Shown piece after piece: positions 36,821 through 45,676 of a stretch of 64,000 nt of DNA. Position 1 is the first letter of the stretch. The number at the start of each line of letters is the position of its first letter. Source of the DNA: Mesorhizobium sp. NZP2298 (lineage in GTDB: Bacteria > Pseudomonadota > Alphaproteobacteria > Rhizobiales > Rhizobiaceae); assembly GCF_013170825.1 (NCBI RefSeq), contig NZ_CP033365.1, positions 3,794,001 to 3,858,000 of the forward strand. The letters are read 5' to 3'. The translations under genes and the position numbers were made by a program. A model generated the notes under the pieces. The model saw nothing but the letters and a program-made list of their open reading frames with translations. It was not told the DNA's origin and made no database searches.

Positions 36821-36885
36821 AGAAATGAATCGGCAATTACGCAACGCCTAGCCAGATGCCCGGCACAGGAAAGGGATCGACCCAG

Positions 36886-37092
36886 ATGAACACGCACAAT
36901 CCCAACGATTTTCGTTATCGCGTCCGGCGTTCCGATGATGCCTCCACCCGCTTCGACCGGATCCCGCTGGCGGTGCGAACGCTGTCCAGCAACACGCTGT
37001 TCCAGGGCGAGCACGAGATCGGCATCGAGCATCATGGTGCGCTCTACCGGCTGAAGATCACCCGGCAGGGCAAGCTCATTCTCAACAAGTAA
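36886..37092 (+). CDS. hemP: Hemin uptake protein HemP/HmuP
   Basis: The 68-residue protein carries the HemP core LFQGEHEIGIEHHGALYRLKIT followed by RQGKLILNK at the C-terminus. HemP/HmuP is a small DNA-binding-like activator needed for heme-receptor expression in Bradyrhizobium and related bacteria. It is first in the rightward operon, 21 bp before hmuS. The start at 36886 is favoured over 36856 because AGGAAAGGG lies upstream and family members are about this length. Confidence 0.9.
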   Translation: MNTHNPNDFRYRVRRSDDASTRFDRIPLAVRTLSSNTLFQGEHEIGIEHHGALYRLKITRQGKLILNK

Positions 37093-37113
37093 AAAGGTAT
37101 CAGGGGTCAAGAC

Positions 37114-38175
37114 ATGGACCAGCGCGTAAAACCCGCCCCGCATGAAATCCGGCGGGCACGGACGGACAATCCGAAAGCGCGCGAGCGTGACCTTGCCGCT
37201 CAGCTCGGCATTTCGGAGGCCGAACTGGTGGCCGCACATTGCGGCGACGGCGTCGTGCGCGTCGAGCCGCGCGTCAACGACCTTCTGACCGGCCTCGAGG
37301 CCGTCGGCGAGGTGATGGCCCTGACCCGTAATGAAAGCGCGGTCCACGAAAAGATCGGCGTCTATGACAAGGTGGTCACCGGCAACCACAATGCCATGGT
37401 GCTTGGCGAGAACATCGACCTGCGCATCTTCCCGAAAGTCTGGGCGCATGGCTTCGCGGTGGAAAAGCGTGACGGCGAAGAGATCCGCCGCAGCCTGCAG
37501 TTCTTCGACGAGGCGGGCGAAGCGGTGCATAAGGTGCATCTCCGCCCGGCCTCCAGCCTCTATGCCTACCAGAAGCTGGTCGCCGCGCTGGCATCGTCGA
37601 ACCAGGAGCCGACGATCGATATTTCGGGACCAATCCCGGATGATGAGAGCGAGGCCGGAGCAATCACCGCCAATCTTGACGACCTGCGCGACCGCTGGAG
37701 CCGGCTGACCGATGTGCACCAGTTCTTCGGCATGCTGAAGACATTGAAGCTCAGCCGTCGCCAGGCTGTGCGCATGGTCGGAACGGACTATGCCTGGCTG
37801 CTCGACAATGACGCTGTCCGTGCCATGTTCCATCACGCCTCCGAAGGCGAGATGCCGATCATGTGCTTCGTCGGAAACCGCGGCTGCATCCAGATCCATT
37901 CCGGACCGGTCAGGTCGATCAAGCCGATGGGGCCGTGGATCAACGTGCTCGACGAGACCTTCCATCTGCACCTGCGCACCGATCACATCCATGAAGTCTG
38001 GGCGGTGCGCAAGCCGACCAAGGACGGCCATGTCACCTCGCTCGAGGTCTACGCCGCCGACGGCGAGATGATCATTCAGTTCTTCGGCAAGCGCCATGAA
38101 GGCGAAAGCGAGCGCGACGATTGGCGCTTCCTGGCCGAGAACCTGCCGCGCATCCCGAACCCGACGGCAGCCTGA
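37114..38175 (+). CDS. hmuS: Heme transport/degrading factor HmuS
   Basis: The 353-residue cytoplasmic protein has the two-lobe HmuS/HemS fold, each lobe with a repeat of the R-x-E-x-A-V-H-E-K-I-G-V-Y motif: ALTRNESAVHEKIGVYDKV near 70 and the second-half counterpart around FVGNRGCIQIHSGPV. ChuS/HemS proteins receive heme from the importer and either store, traffic or degrade it. It precedes hmuTUV by 11 bp, in the standard order. Confidence 0.93.
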   Translation: MDQRVKPAPHEIRRARTDNPKARERDLAAQLGISEAELVAAHCGDGVVRVEPRVNDLLTGLEAVGEVMALTRNESAVHEKIGVYDKVVTGNHNAMVLGENIDLRIFPKVWAHGFAVEKRDGEEIRRSLQFFDEAGEAVHKVHLRPASSLYAYQKLVAALASSNQEPTIDISGPIPDDESEAGAITANLDDLRDRWSRLTDVHQFFGMLKTLKLSRRQAVRMVGTDYAWLLDNDAVRAMFHHASEGEMPIMCFVGNRGCIQIHSGPVRSIKPMGPWINVLDETFHLHLRTDHIHEVWAVRKPTKDGHVTSLEVYAADGEMIIQFFGKRHEGESERDDWRFLAENLPRIPNPTAA

Positions 38176-38186
38176 GGAACAAAACG

Positions 38187-39083
38187 ATGTCTTTTCTTTC
38201 GAAATCGCCGACCATGCGTGGCGCAATGGTCGGCCTTTCCCTCGTTTTTGCCATGCTGCAGCCGGCTGCCGCCACCGAAGGCGTCTCGATTTTCACGGAC
38301 ACCTCGAAGATCGTCGCCATAGGCGGTTCGATCACCGAGATCGTCTATGCGCTTGGCGAGGAGAAACGACTGGTGGCGCGCGACTCCAGCAGCCGCTATC
38401 CGAAGGCGGCGTTCGATCTGCCCGATGTCGGCTATATGCGCGCGCTGTCGCCGGAAGGTGTGCTGTCGGTCAATCCGACCGGCATCCTGGCGTTGCAGGG
38501 CAGCGGTCCCAAGGAAGCCGTCGACGTGCTGAAGAAGGCGAGCATCCCCTTCATCGAAGTGCCTGAACATTATAGCCGTGAGGGCATCCTGGAGAAGGTT
38601 CGTATCGTCGGCAAGGCGCTGGGCGCCGACGCCAAGGCCGAGGTGCTGGCCAGGGACCTCGATGCCAGGCTCACCGCCGCCGAAAAGCAGACTGCCTCGA
38701 TCAAGGAGCGCAAGCGCGTCCTGTTCGTGCTGTCGGTCCAGGGCGGCAAGATCCTGGCGGCCGGCAGCGATACCGCTGCCGACGGCATGGTCAAGCTGGC
38801 GGGCGGGGTCAATGCCGTCGATGGCTTTTCCGGCTACAAGCAGATGTCAGACGAGGCGATCATCACCGCCAGGCCGGACGTGATCCTGATGATGAGCAAT
38901 GCCGGACCACCGGTGTCGGACGACGAATTGTTCGGCAATCCGTCTGTTGCCTCGACGCCGGCCGGAACCGCGCGCAAGGTTATCCGCATCGATGGCGGCT
39001 ATCTGCTCGGCTTCGGGCCGCGCACGGCTGAAGCCATACACGAGCTCGCCGTCTCGCTCTATGGCGCGCAGGTCACGGACTGA
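38187..39083 (+). CDS. hmuT: Periplasmic heme-binding protein HmuT
   Basis: The 298-residue protein has a signal peptide (about residues 1-29, ending PAAA) and the type III binding-protein fold with the long backbone helix. The typical IVAIGGSITEIVYALGEEKRLVARDSSSRYP opening and DLPDVGYMRALSPEGVLSVNPT follow, the latter holding the tyrosine that ligates heme in HmuT/PhuT. It delivers heme from the receptor to HmuUV. Confidence 0.93.
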   Translation: MSFLSKSPTMRGAMVGLSLVFAMLQPAAATEGVSIFTDTSKIVAIGGSITEIVYALGEEKRLVARDSSSRYPKAAFDLPDVGYMRALSPEGVLSVNPTGILALQGSGPKEAVDVLKKASIPFIEVPEHYSREGILEKVRIVGKALGADAKAEVLARDLDARLTAAEKQTASIKERKRVLFVLSVQGGKILAAGSDTAADGMVKLAGGVNAVDGFSGYKQMSDEAIITARPDVILMMSNAGPPVSDDELFGNPSVASTPAGTARKVIRIDGGYLLGFGPRTAEAIHELAVSLYGAQVTD

Positions 39084-39094
39084 GCGGGCGCATC

Positions 39095-40198
39095 ATGGTC
39101 GATCAATCGATCGCCGGCCCGGTGAAGGTGATGGCGAATGCATCCGAAGGCGACCGCTCGGGCCGCGCCCGCATCGTCATCCTCTTGTTGTGCCTCGGGC
39201 TCGCGGCCGCCGTGCTTTTGTCGCTCACGTCAGGGGCATCGGATGCTTCGGCCGTCAATGTTCTCAGAGACTGGCTGCTTGGAGCCGTCCCGGGTGATGC
39301 GGCGCTGAGCGCGCGTGACAACCTGATCGTCTACGACATCCGCTTGCCGCGCATCATCCTCGGCATGCTGGTCGGCGCGGCGCTCGCGGTCTCCGGCGCC
39401 GTCATGCAGGGACTGTTCCGCAATCCACTGGCCGACCCCGGCCTGATCGGCGTTTCCGCCGGCTCCAGCCTTGGCGCGGTGGCCGTCATCGTGCTTGGCA
39501 CGACGGTACTGGCGCCGGTGACAGCCTTGTTCGGCACGCTCGCGCTGCCGCTGGCCGCCTTCTTCGGCGGTCTTGCCACGACACTTGTGCTCTATCAGGT
39601 CGCCACGCGACGCGGGCAAACTTCGGTCGCCACCATGCTGCTGGCCGGCATCGCGCTGGCAGCCCTTGCCATGGCGCTGACCGGCATCCTCATCTTCATG
39701 GCGGACGATCGCCAGTTGCGCGACCTGACCTTCTGGCAATTGGGATCGCTCGGTGGCGCAACCTGGCAGAAGATCGGTTCCGTCGGGCCGATCATCATAC
39801 TGGCATTGGCAGCGATGCCGTTCCTGGCGCGCGGGCTGAACGCGCTGGCGTTGGGCGAGGCGACCGCCGGCCATCTCGGCATTCCGGTACAGCGGCTGAA
39901 GTATACGGCCATCATCGGTGTCTCGGCAGCGGTCGGGGCGTCAGTCGCCGTCAGCGGCGGTATCGGCTTCGTCGGCATCGTCGTGCCGCATCTGCTGCGC
40001 CTGCTGATCGGTCCGGACAATCGTTATCTTTTGCCGGCCTCGGCACTGCTCGGGGCCTCGCTGCTGCTGCTTGCCGATGCCGTCGCACGTACCATCGTGG
40101 CGCCGGCGGAACTGCCGATCGGCATTGTCACCGCGGTCGCCGGCGCGCCGTTCTTCCTGTGGATCCTGCTGCGCAAGCGAGGCGTCATTGACCTGTGA
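39095..40198 (+). CDS. hmuU: Heme ABC transporter permease HmuU
   Basis: The 367-residue FecCD-family permease has ten membrane segments. The RLPRIILGMLVGAALAVSGAVMQG stretch near 85 and PLADPGLIGVSAGSSLGA near 112 are standard, and the ATPase-contact loop reads ATAGHLGIPVQRLKYTAI near 255. The GTG-type upstream start of hmuV overlaps its stop region, showing tight coupling. Confidence 0.94.
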   Translation: MVDQSIAGPVKVMANASEGDRSGRARIVILLLCLGLAAAVLLSLTSGASDASAVNVLRDWLLGAVPGDAALSARDNLIVYDIRLPRIILGMLVGAALAVSGAVMQGLFRNPLADPGLIGVSAGSSLGAVAVIVLGTTVLAPVTALFGTLALPLAAFFGGLATTLVLYQVATRRGQTSVATMLLAGIALAALAMALTGILIFMADDRQLRDLTFWQLGSLGGATWQKIGSVGPIIILALAAMPFLARGLNALALGEATAGHLGIPVQRLKYTAIIGVSAAVGASVAVSGGIGFVGIVVPHLLRLLIGPDNRYLLPASALLGASLLLLADAVARTIVAPAELPIGIVTAVAGAPFFLWILLRKRGVIDL

Positions 40199-40221
40199 AA
40201 TTCGGGATTTGTGAGGCTGGG

Positions 40222-41013
40222 ATGATCGAGGCAAGAGATGTTTCGGTTGATATCGCCGGCAAACGTATCGTCGGCGGTGTCGATTTCGATGCGCGACCCG
40301 GCGAAATCGCGGCGATCGTCGGCCCCAACGGCTCGGGCAAGACGACCTTCCTGAAGGCGTTGTCCGGCGAGCTTGCCCATACAGGGCGCATCGCGCTCAA
40401 CGGCCGCGACCTTGCGGCGATGAAGCCAGTCGAGATTGCAGTCCATCGCGCGGTCCTGCCGCAGGCGACGACGCTGTCGTTTCCATTCACCGTGCGCGAG
40501 GTGGTCAAGCTCGGCCTCGTCGGCGGCCGCTCGGGTGCCTTGCCTGGCGAGGATGCGCGGCTGCCGGAGCGGGCGTTGGCTCGCGTCGACCTCGACGGTT
40601 TTGCCGGGCGCTTCTACCAGGAGCTTTCGGGCGGCGAGCAGCAGCGCGTCCAGCTTGCGCGCGTGCTGTGCCAGGTCTGGGCGCCAGTCCTCGATGGCAA
40701 GCCGCGCTATCTATTCCTCGACGAGCCTGTTTCCAGCCTCGACATCAAGCACCAGCTGATCATCATGAACATCGCCCGCGACTTCGCCAGAAGGGGTGGC
40801 GGCGTGGTCGCCATCCTGCACGACCTCAATCTGACGGCCATGTATGCCGACCGCATCTTTGTCATGCATCGCGGCCGGCTGGCCGCGACCGGCTCGCCGC
40901 AAGAGGTGCTGAGCGACGATTTGATCGAGAAAGTGTTCGACTGCCGGCTCAGGGTCGGTGTGTTGCCGGCCGGAAATATGCCGTTCGTGCTGCCGCAATC
41001 GTCGGTCGGTTGA
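40222..41013 (+). CDS. hmuV: Heme ABC transporter ATPase HmuV
   Basis: The 263-residue ATPase has Walker A GPNGSGKT at about 36, the LSGGEQQRVQLARVL signature near 135, Walker B YLFLDEP near 165 and the switch histidine in AILHDLNLT. It drives HmuU. The start at 40222 has GAGG six bases upstream; a GTG at 40195 overlapping the hmuU stop is the alternative. It is the last gene of the rightward operon. Confidence 0.94.
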   Translation: MIEARDVSVDIAGKRIVGGVDFDARPGEIAAIVGPNGSGKTTFLKALSGELAHTGRIALNGRDLAAMKPVEIAVHRAVLPQATTLSFPFTVREVVKLGLVGGRSGALPGEDARLPERALARVDLDGFAGRFYQELSGGEQQRVQLARVLCQVWAPVLDGKPRYLFLDEPVSSLDIKHQLIIMNIARDFARRGGGVVAILHDLNLTAMYADRIFVMHRGRLAATGSPQEVLSDDLIEKVFDCRLRVGVLPAGNMPFVLPQSSVG

Positions 41014-41100
41014 TATTCAGGTGAGGCTGGCTTCCTGCGCTTCCGGCAGTGACGCCTCAATTGTCGAAGTCGGCGCTGCCCCTCATTGCCCTGCCGGGCA

Positions 41101-41125
41101 TTTCTCCCCGTGGAACGGGGAGAAA
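41101..41125. terminator. Bidirectional terminator between hmuV and rirA
   Basis: A perfect 10-bp stem (TTTCTCCCCG and its complement) with a TGGAA loop ends in T-rich or A-rich tails in both directions. It sits between convergent hmuV and rirA. The flanking CCCTCATTGCCCTGCCGGGC is a recurrent Mesorhizobium-type intergenic sequence. Confidence 0.85.
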
Positions 41126-41130
41126 GAAGC

Positions 41131-41592
41131 TCAGGCCGCCGGGGCGCGGCGTTCCAGCATGTCGATGCCAAGCAGGTTACGCACGTTCGGCCGTGCCGCC
41201 ACCATATCGGCGATCGTGTAGCGGGAAAGCACGGCGAAGAAGGCGTTGAGCGCCTCGCGCAGCGCTGAATTCAACGCGCAGCTGTCGACCAGCGGGCACT
41301 CGGCCGCATCGTTCTCGAAGCATTCGGCCATGGCGAAGCTTTCCTCGGTGACGCGCACGACGTCAAAGAGGCTGATCGCCTCGGCGGCACGGCCAAGCCT
41401 GACGCCGCCATTGCGGCCGCGCACCGTCTCGACCAGGCCATGCTCGACCAGCGGCTGCAAGATCTTGAACAGGAACAGTTCCGATACCGAATAGGCGGCC
41501 GCGATTTCGGGAATGCGGCTCAGCCGATCGTTGTTGGCGGCACAATACATCAGGATGCGCATGGCATAATTGGTCTGGCGTGTAAGCCGCAT
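41131..41592 (-). CDS. rirA: Iron-responsive Rrf2-family regulator RirA
   Basis: The 153-residue protein has the Rrf2 winged helix (MRLTRQTNYAMRILMYCA, then SVSELFLFKILQPLVEHGLVETVRGRNGGVRLG) and three cysteines at 91, 99 and 105 in AECFENDAAECPLVDSCALN, the [4Fe-4S] ligands of rhizobial RirA. With iron it represses uptake genes; when the cluster is lost it lets go. It directly follows the hmu operon in convergent orientation, consistent with its own likely targets. Confidence 0.94.
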   Translation of the reverse strand: MRLTRQTNYAMRILMYCAANNDRLSRIPEIAAAYSVSELFLFKILQPLVEHGLVETVRGRNGGVRLGRAAEAISLFDVVRVTEESFAMAECFENDAAECPLVDSCALNSALREALNAFFAVLSRYTIADMVAARPNVRNLLGIDMLERRAPAA

Positions 41593-41905
41593 TTTTTGTC
41601 CTCACTAGGCGCCGGCGCGGTGCAACCACGCCAGATTCCAGAACTTTTGCTGGCGCGGCTGTGATCCGGAAGTTTCGGAGTCGCACGCTGGCCTTGGCCC
41701 GAATATGGCTTATACCTTGGAATAATTCCAGACTAGCTTCGCATTATAGATGAATATTCTCGTCAACTTTATGTGCGCAACCGGGCGGGACGCGGGGAAA
41801 GCTGGTCGTCACGGGCATTTCGGCTGATGAAACCCTAGATAGGCCGGAGATCGACCCCGAGATCGACCAGTGGTCGACCAGAAATCGACGAGGAGCAATT
41901 CGTCC
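41593..41905. other. Divergent promoter region of rirA and the DUF445 gene
   Basis: No gene fits in these 313 bases. The stretch holds the ICE-like palindrome upstream of rirA, an AT-rich segment at about 41735-41775 likely to include promoters, and a GATCGACC-rich stretch repeated several times at 41848-41890 just before the DUF445 start. Confidence 0.6.
41717..41731. promoter_or_regulatory. ICE-like palindrome (Irr-type) upstream of rirA
   Basis: TGGAATAATTCCA at 41718-41730 is a perfect palindrome with the GAATAATTC core of the iron control element bound by Irr in rhizobia. It lies about 125 bases upstream of the rirA start, consistent with repression of rirA by Irr under low iron, which is reported in some rhizobia. 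Confidence 0.6.
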
Positions 41906-43201
41906 ATGTCACAATCGGCTTCGTCCCTGGCGCCTGTCCGTTTCGATGCCGATGCGGCCGCCAAGCTCTCGGCGCTGCGGCGGACCAAATTCATCGCCAC
42001 GGCCGCGCTGGCGGTTTGCGTGCTGGTGTTCGCCTTGGCCAAGTCGTTCCAAAACACCTATCCGTGGCTGGGGTTCGTCGCTGCCTTCGCAGAGGCGGCG
42101 ACCATTGGCGGCCTGGCAGACTGGTACGCGGTGGTGGCGCTGTTCAGGCGGCCGCTCGGCCTGCCGATCCCGCACACCGCCATCATCCCGGAAAACCAGA
42201 ACCGGATCGCGGACAATCTCGGCCGTTTCATCGAAGGCAATTTCCTGGCGCCGGAGCCGGTGCGGGAGAAACTGGCCGAGGTCGATTTTGCCGCACTCGT
42301 CGCCGACTGGCTGACTGATGCCGAACGCGCCGCTGGCCTGTCGCGCTTCGTGGTTCGGCTGGTGCCGCAGACACTTGCGGCCGTCGAACAATCCGGCCTG
42401 CGCGGCTTCGTCACCAGCCGCATGCTCGAACAGATCGAAAAGGTGCCGCTGGCGCCGCTGGCGGCGGAACTCCTGTCGGCGCTGACCGACGATCGTCGCC
42501 ACCAGAAACTGTTCGACGAATTCATCAAGGTGGTCGGACGCTTCCTCAATGATGAACAGGCGCTGGCGACGATGCGCGAGAAAATCCGCGAGGAATTGCC
42601 GTCGCTGTTCAACCTGTTCCGCGCAGACGCCTATCTCCTGAAGAAGATCGTCGCCTCGGCGGGTTCCTTGCTCGACGAGGTGCGGGCCGATCCCGACCAT
42701 CCGATGCGGGCCGAGTTCGATCGTTTCGCGCAAGGCTTCGTCGAGCGGCTGCGGACGTCCAAGCAATATGCAAAGCGTGCCGAGAAGATGAAGCACGATT
42801 TCCTCGCCCGCCCCGAAGTCAGGGCGCTGGCCGGCGACATGTGGGAGAGTCTCAGCCTGTTCATCGAGCAGGACGCCAAGGCGCCGAATTCGGTGATCCG
42901 CGCGCATCTCGCCAACATGTTCGTCGAGGTCGGCCGGCATCTTGCCGGCGATGCGCAGATCCGGGCCGACATGAACCAGGGCTTCGTCGTGGCGCTGGCC
43001 TCCTTCGTCGAGAGCCAGAAGAGCGGCGTGTCGAAATTCATCGCCGATCAGGTCAAGCGCTGGGACCTTGCCCAACTGACGCGGCTGATCGAGATGAACA
43101 TTGGCCGAGACCTGCAGTACATCCGCTTCAATGGCATGATCATCGGCGGGCTGGCGGGCATAGTGCTTTATACGATCGAGCTGCTGCTCCCGGTCAATTG
43201 A
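41906..43201 (+). CDS. DUF445-domain membrane protein
   Basis: The 431-residue protein has a hydrophobic segment at about 28-48, a second with GFVAAFAEAATIGGLADWYAVVALFRRPLG (the DUF445 hallmark near 60-90) and a C-terminal segment at about 405-427. The middle 300 residues are helical. COG2733/YjiN members are uncharacterised. AGGAG ten bases before the ATG sets the start. It is followed about 100 bp later by a phasin-like gene in the same direction. Confidence 0.85.
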   Translation: MSQSASSLAPVRFDADAAAKLSALRRTKFIATAALAVCVLVFALAKSFQNTYPWLGFVAAFAEAATIGGLADWYAVVALFRRPLGLPIPHTAIIPENQNRIADNLGRFIEGNFLAPEPVREKLAEVDFAALVADWLTDAERAAGLSRFVVRLVPQTLAAVEQSGLRGFVTSRMLEQIEKVPLAPLAAELLSALTDDRRHQKLFDEFIKVVGRFLNDEQALATMREKIREELPSLFNLFRADAYLLKKIVASAGSLLDEVRADPDHPMRAEFDRFAQGFVERLRTSKQYAKRAEKMKHDFLARPEVRALAGDMWESLSLFIEQDAKAPNSVIRAHLANMFVEVGRHLAGDAQIRADMNQGFVVALASFVESQKSGVSKFIADQVKRWDLAQLTRLIEMNIGRDLQYIRFNGMIIGGLAGIVLYTIELLLPVN

Positions 43202-43304
43202 TTCCATGTCGATCGCCATGCCTGTGTCCGAATGGACTCGTGACACGCGAGTGCTATTCTCCGGCAAGGGCGCCCGCATCCGCGGCGACAGGGGAGAAGA
43301 AGTC

Positions 43305-43733
43305 ATGGCAAAACAACCGGAATCCGATTCCTTCATGGACATGTTCGGCAAATTCGGCCGCGACCTGAAGGTGCCCAATGTCGATGTCGAGGCGATCCTC
43401 GCCCATCACCGCAAGAACCTGGAAGCGCTGGAAAAGGCGGCGCGAGCCGGCGCAGCCGGAGCGACCTCGCTGTTGTCGAGGCAACGCGAGATGCTGCAGG
43501 ACACGTTGCGCGAGGTTGCCGACGTGGCGCAAAGCTATCGGGCGCCGGGCAATCCACAGGAGCTCATGGCCAAGCAGACGGAGTTCGCCAGGAAATCGTT
43601 CGAGGCGGCGCTCAAGAATGCCGGCGAAGTGGCTGAATTGGCCCGGAAATCCGGCACCGAATCGATCGACATCCTGCGCGCGCGGATCAAGGAGGCGATG
43701 GAGGAAATCCGCGCCGGCTACGAGAAGAAATAG
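43305..43733 (+). CDS. Phasin-family protein
   Basis: The 142-residue helical protein carries the phasin-2 pattern: NVDVEAILAHHRKNLEALEKAARAGAAGATSLLSRQREML followed by an amphipathic coiled region to the end. Phasins coat polyhydroxyalkanoate granules and control their number. GGAGAA lies about eight bases before the ATG at 43305. The MaoC-type hydratase gene 200 bp downstream fits a polyhydroxyalkanoate role. Confidence 0.85.
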   Translation: MAKQPESDSFMDMFGKFGRDLKVPNVDVEAILAHHRKNLEALEKAARAGAAGATSLLSRQREMLQDTLREVADVAQSYRAPGNPQELMAKQTEFARKSFEAALKNAGEVAELARKSGTESIDILRARIKEAMEEIRAGYEKK

Positions 43734-43932
43734 GTCTGCGTGCGCCGTTGTCCGCATCCCCACGCGGGTCGTCGGCACTCCTTATCCCTTGCGCATAGTT
43801 GCATCGGCGCCACGCGTCAGGCGGCATGGCACGATTCAGCCGGAATTCGGCGGAACGGATTCACGCAAGGCGAATTGACAGGAGCCGTCCGTTCGTGGTC
43901 CGGAGGCACTGCAAGCTATCGGGAAAGCAGGA

Positions 43933-44430
43933 ATGACTGAAGTACGGCCTAAAACGCCGCCGACCTACGAGCAGTTGAGAACGATGTCCGGGCAGGAACT
44001 GGGCGTCTCGGAATGGACCACGGTCGACCAGAACCGTATCAACCAGTTCGCCGAATGCACTGGCGACCATCAATGGATCCATGTCGATCCCGAGCGGGCG
44101 CGGCGGCAAAGCCCGTTCCGCACGACGATCGCGCATGGCTACCTGACGCTGTCGATCATCGGCGCGCTGGCGCTGGGCATGGGGATCGTGCCCGAGAATA
44201 CGCAGGCCGCCTTCAACTACGGCTTCGACAAGGTGCGTTTCCTCGCGCCGGTCAAGGTCGGAGCACGCATCAGGCTGCGCACGGTCTTGCTTTCCATGGA
44301 AGACAGAGGCCCCGGCCAATACCTGATGAAGGCAGCCAACACCGTCGAGATCGAAGGCGAGGAAAAGCCGGCACTGACGGCGGAAACGCTGGTCATGCTT
44401 TACGAGCGCCGCAAACGCGCAGGGGCCTGA
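43933..44430 (+). CDS. MaoC-like (R)-specific enoyl-CoA hydratase
   Basis: The 165-residue hot-dog protein has the hydratase-2 motif: FAECTGDHQWIHVDPERA (catalytic Asp and His) and RTTIAHGYLTLSIIG (the serine/glycine part). Members hydrate trans-2-enoyl-CoA to (R)-3-hydroxyacyl-CoA, linking beta-oxidation to polyhydroxyalkanoate, a role suggested here by the adjacent phasin. Other MaoC proteins serve unrelated dehydratase steps. Confidence 0.88.
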   Translation: MTEVRPKTPPTYEQLRTMSGQELGVSEWTTVDQNRINQFAECTGDHQWIHVDPERARRQSPFRTTIAHGYLTLSIIGALALGMGIVPENTQAAFNYGFDKVRFLAPVKVGARIRLRTVLLSMEDRGPGQYLMKAANTVEIEGEEKPALTAETLVMLYERRKRAGA

Positions 44431-44458
44431 GCGCACCCGCCCAAGTCCCTGCGATTTT

Positions 44459-45676
44459 TCAGTTGGCGGCTCGTCGCCGGTTCTGAAGACGCCTCAATGC
44501 ACCTAGCGTCGTTGCCGCGAGCACCGTGGCGTAGCCGGCCAGCGGCCATGCGGTGTCGCCTCCCAAGAGGATGACGAACAATGTACCCATAATGCCGACA
44601 ATCAGGCTCTGGGCACAGAAATATAGCGCCGCCGCGGTTCCCGCGATATTCCCGAATGCTTCAAGCGCGCCGTTGGCGGTGACCGATCCGGCAAGGACGA
44701 TGCCCACCGCCATCACCCACATCGGCAGGACGAAGCTCGCGAAGGAGGGTGCGGCGAACAACTGGCCGATTGCCAGCATCGATGCGCCGAGAAGCAGCAT
44801 CGCCATACCGCGCGCCAAGCTGCCCGCAGTGCCCCAGCGCGCGATGTGCGGCCTGGCCAATCGCGTTGTCACGATCATCGCCAGTGCTGCAGTCGCAAAG
44901 GCAAGGCTGAACCCGACCTGGGTAAAGCCGGCACGATCGATGAGCACGCGCGGCGCCGTCGAGAAGAACACGAAGAACGTGCCCATGGCCGCGGCGAAAC
45001 CAAGCGTATAGGTCCAGAAGGCGAAGCTGCGCAGGATCGGACCGAAAGCAGGAACCGGGCCAAAGCTGTTCGAGGGCCGCGTCTCGTGCCAGCGCAGCCA
45101 GGCCTGGAACGTGGCGGCCGTGGCCAGGATGCAGAGCGTGACGAAGATCGCTCGCCAGCCGAAACCCTTGCCGATCACTGCGCCGGCGATCGGCCCCAAT
45201 GCCGGCACGAAAGCCAGCATCGCGCTGAACAGGCCATAGATGATCGTGCCTTCGGGGCGCTCTGCATAGACGTCGCGCACCGTCGCGAAGGTCGCGACCA
45301 GAACGGCGGACGCGCCGATCGCCTGCACGATACGCAGCGTGACGAAGGCGGTGGCCAAAGACGTGCCGCCGAGCGCCACGGAAGCGCCCGCGAACAGCAG
45401 TCCACCGCCAAGCAGCACCGGGCGCCTGCCGATCCGGTCCGAGATCGGGCCGAACACAAGCTGGCCGAGGCCAAGGGTGATCATATACAGGCTCAGCGTC
45501 AGCTGGATGACCGAGGGCGATGTGCCGAGAGCTTCCGGCATCAGCGGAACCACCGGCAGGTAGATGTCCATGGCCAGCGAGGCAAGGATATCGAAAGGTG
45601 CCATCAGCAGCAGCGCTGACGGCAAGGAATAGGCCCATATCGTCCTTTTTGGAGACGGGTTTTTTGGAAAAGGCAT
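44459..45676 (-). CDS. CmlA/FloR-like chloramphenicol-type MFS exporter (Bcr/CflA group)
   Basis: The 405-residue protein has twelve membrane segments of the DHA1 type. Its opening MAPFDILASLAMDIYLPVVP, the LVFGPISDRIGRRPVLLGGG loop and ATVRDVYAERPEGTIIYGLF closely match CmlA/FloR phenicol exporters, more than general Bcr proteins. The start at 45676 gives the expected short N-terminus. It is leftward, with 249 bp of upstream sequence in which I see no clear leader peptide. Function as a resistance gene is an inference from resemblance. Confidence 0.85.
   Translation of the reverse strand: MPFPKNPSPKRTIWAYSLPSALLLMAPFDILASLAMDIYLPVVPLMPEALGTSPSVIQLTLSLYMITLGLGQLVFGPISDRIGRRPVLLGGGLLFAGASVALGGTSLATAFVTLRIVQAIGASAVLVATFATVRDVYAERPEGTIIYGLFSAMLAFVPALGPIAGAVIGKGFGWRAIFVTLCILATAATFQAWLRWHETRPSNSFGPVPAFGPILRSFAFWTYTLGFAAAMGTFFVFFSTAPRVLIDRAGFTQVGFSLAFATAALAMIVTTRLARPHIARWGTAGSLARGMAMLLLGASMLAIGQLFAAPSFASFVLPMWVMAVGIVLAGSVTANGALEAFGNIAGTAAALYFCAQSLIVGIMGTLFVILLGGDTAWPLAGYATVLAATTLGALRRLQNRRRAAN

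Noticed and set aside
41848..41890. GATCGACC-rich stretch considered as a CRISPR-like or iteron array
   Set aside because: The units are short, unevenly spaced and not separated by unique spacers; it is only a local sequence bias before the DUF445 start.
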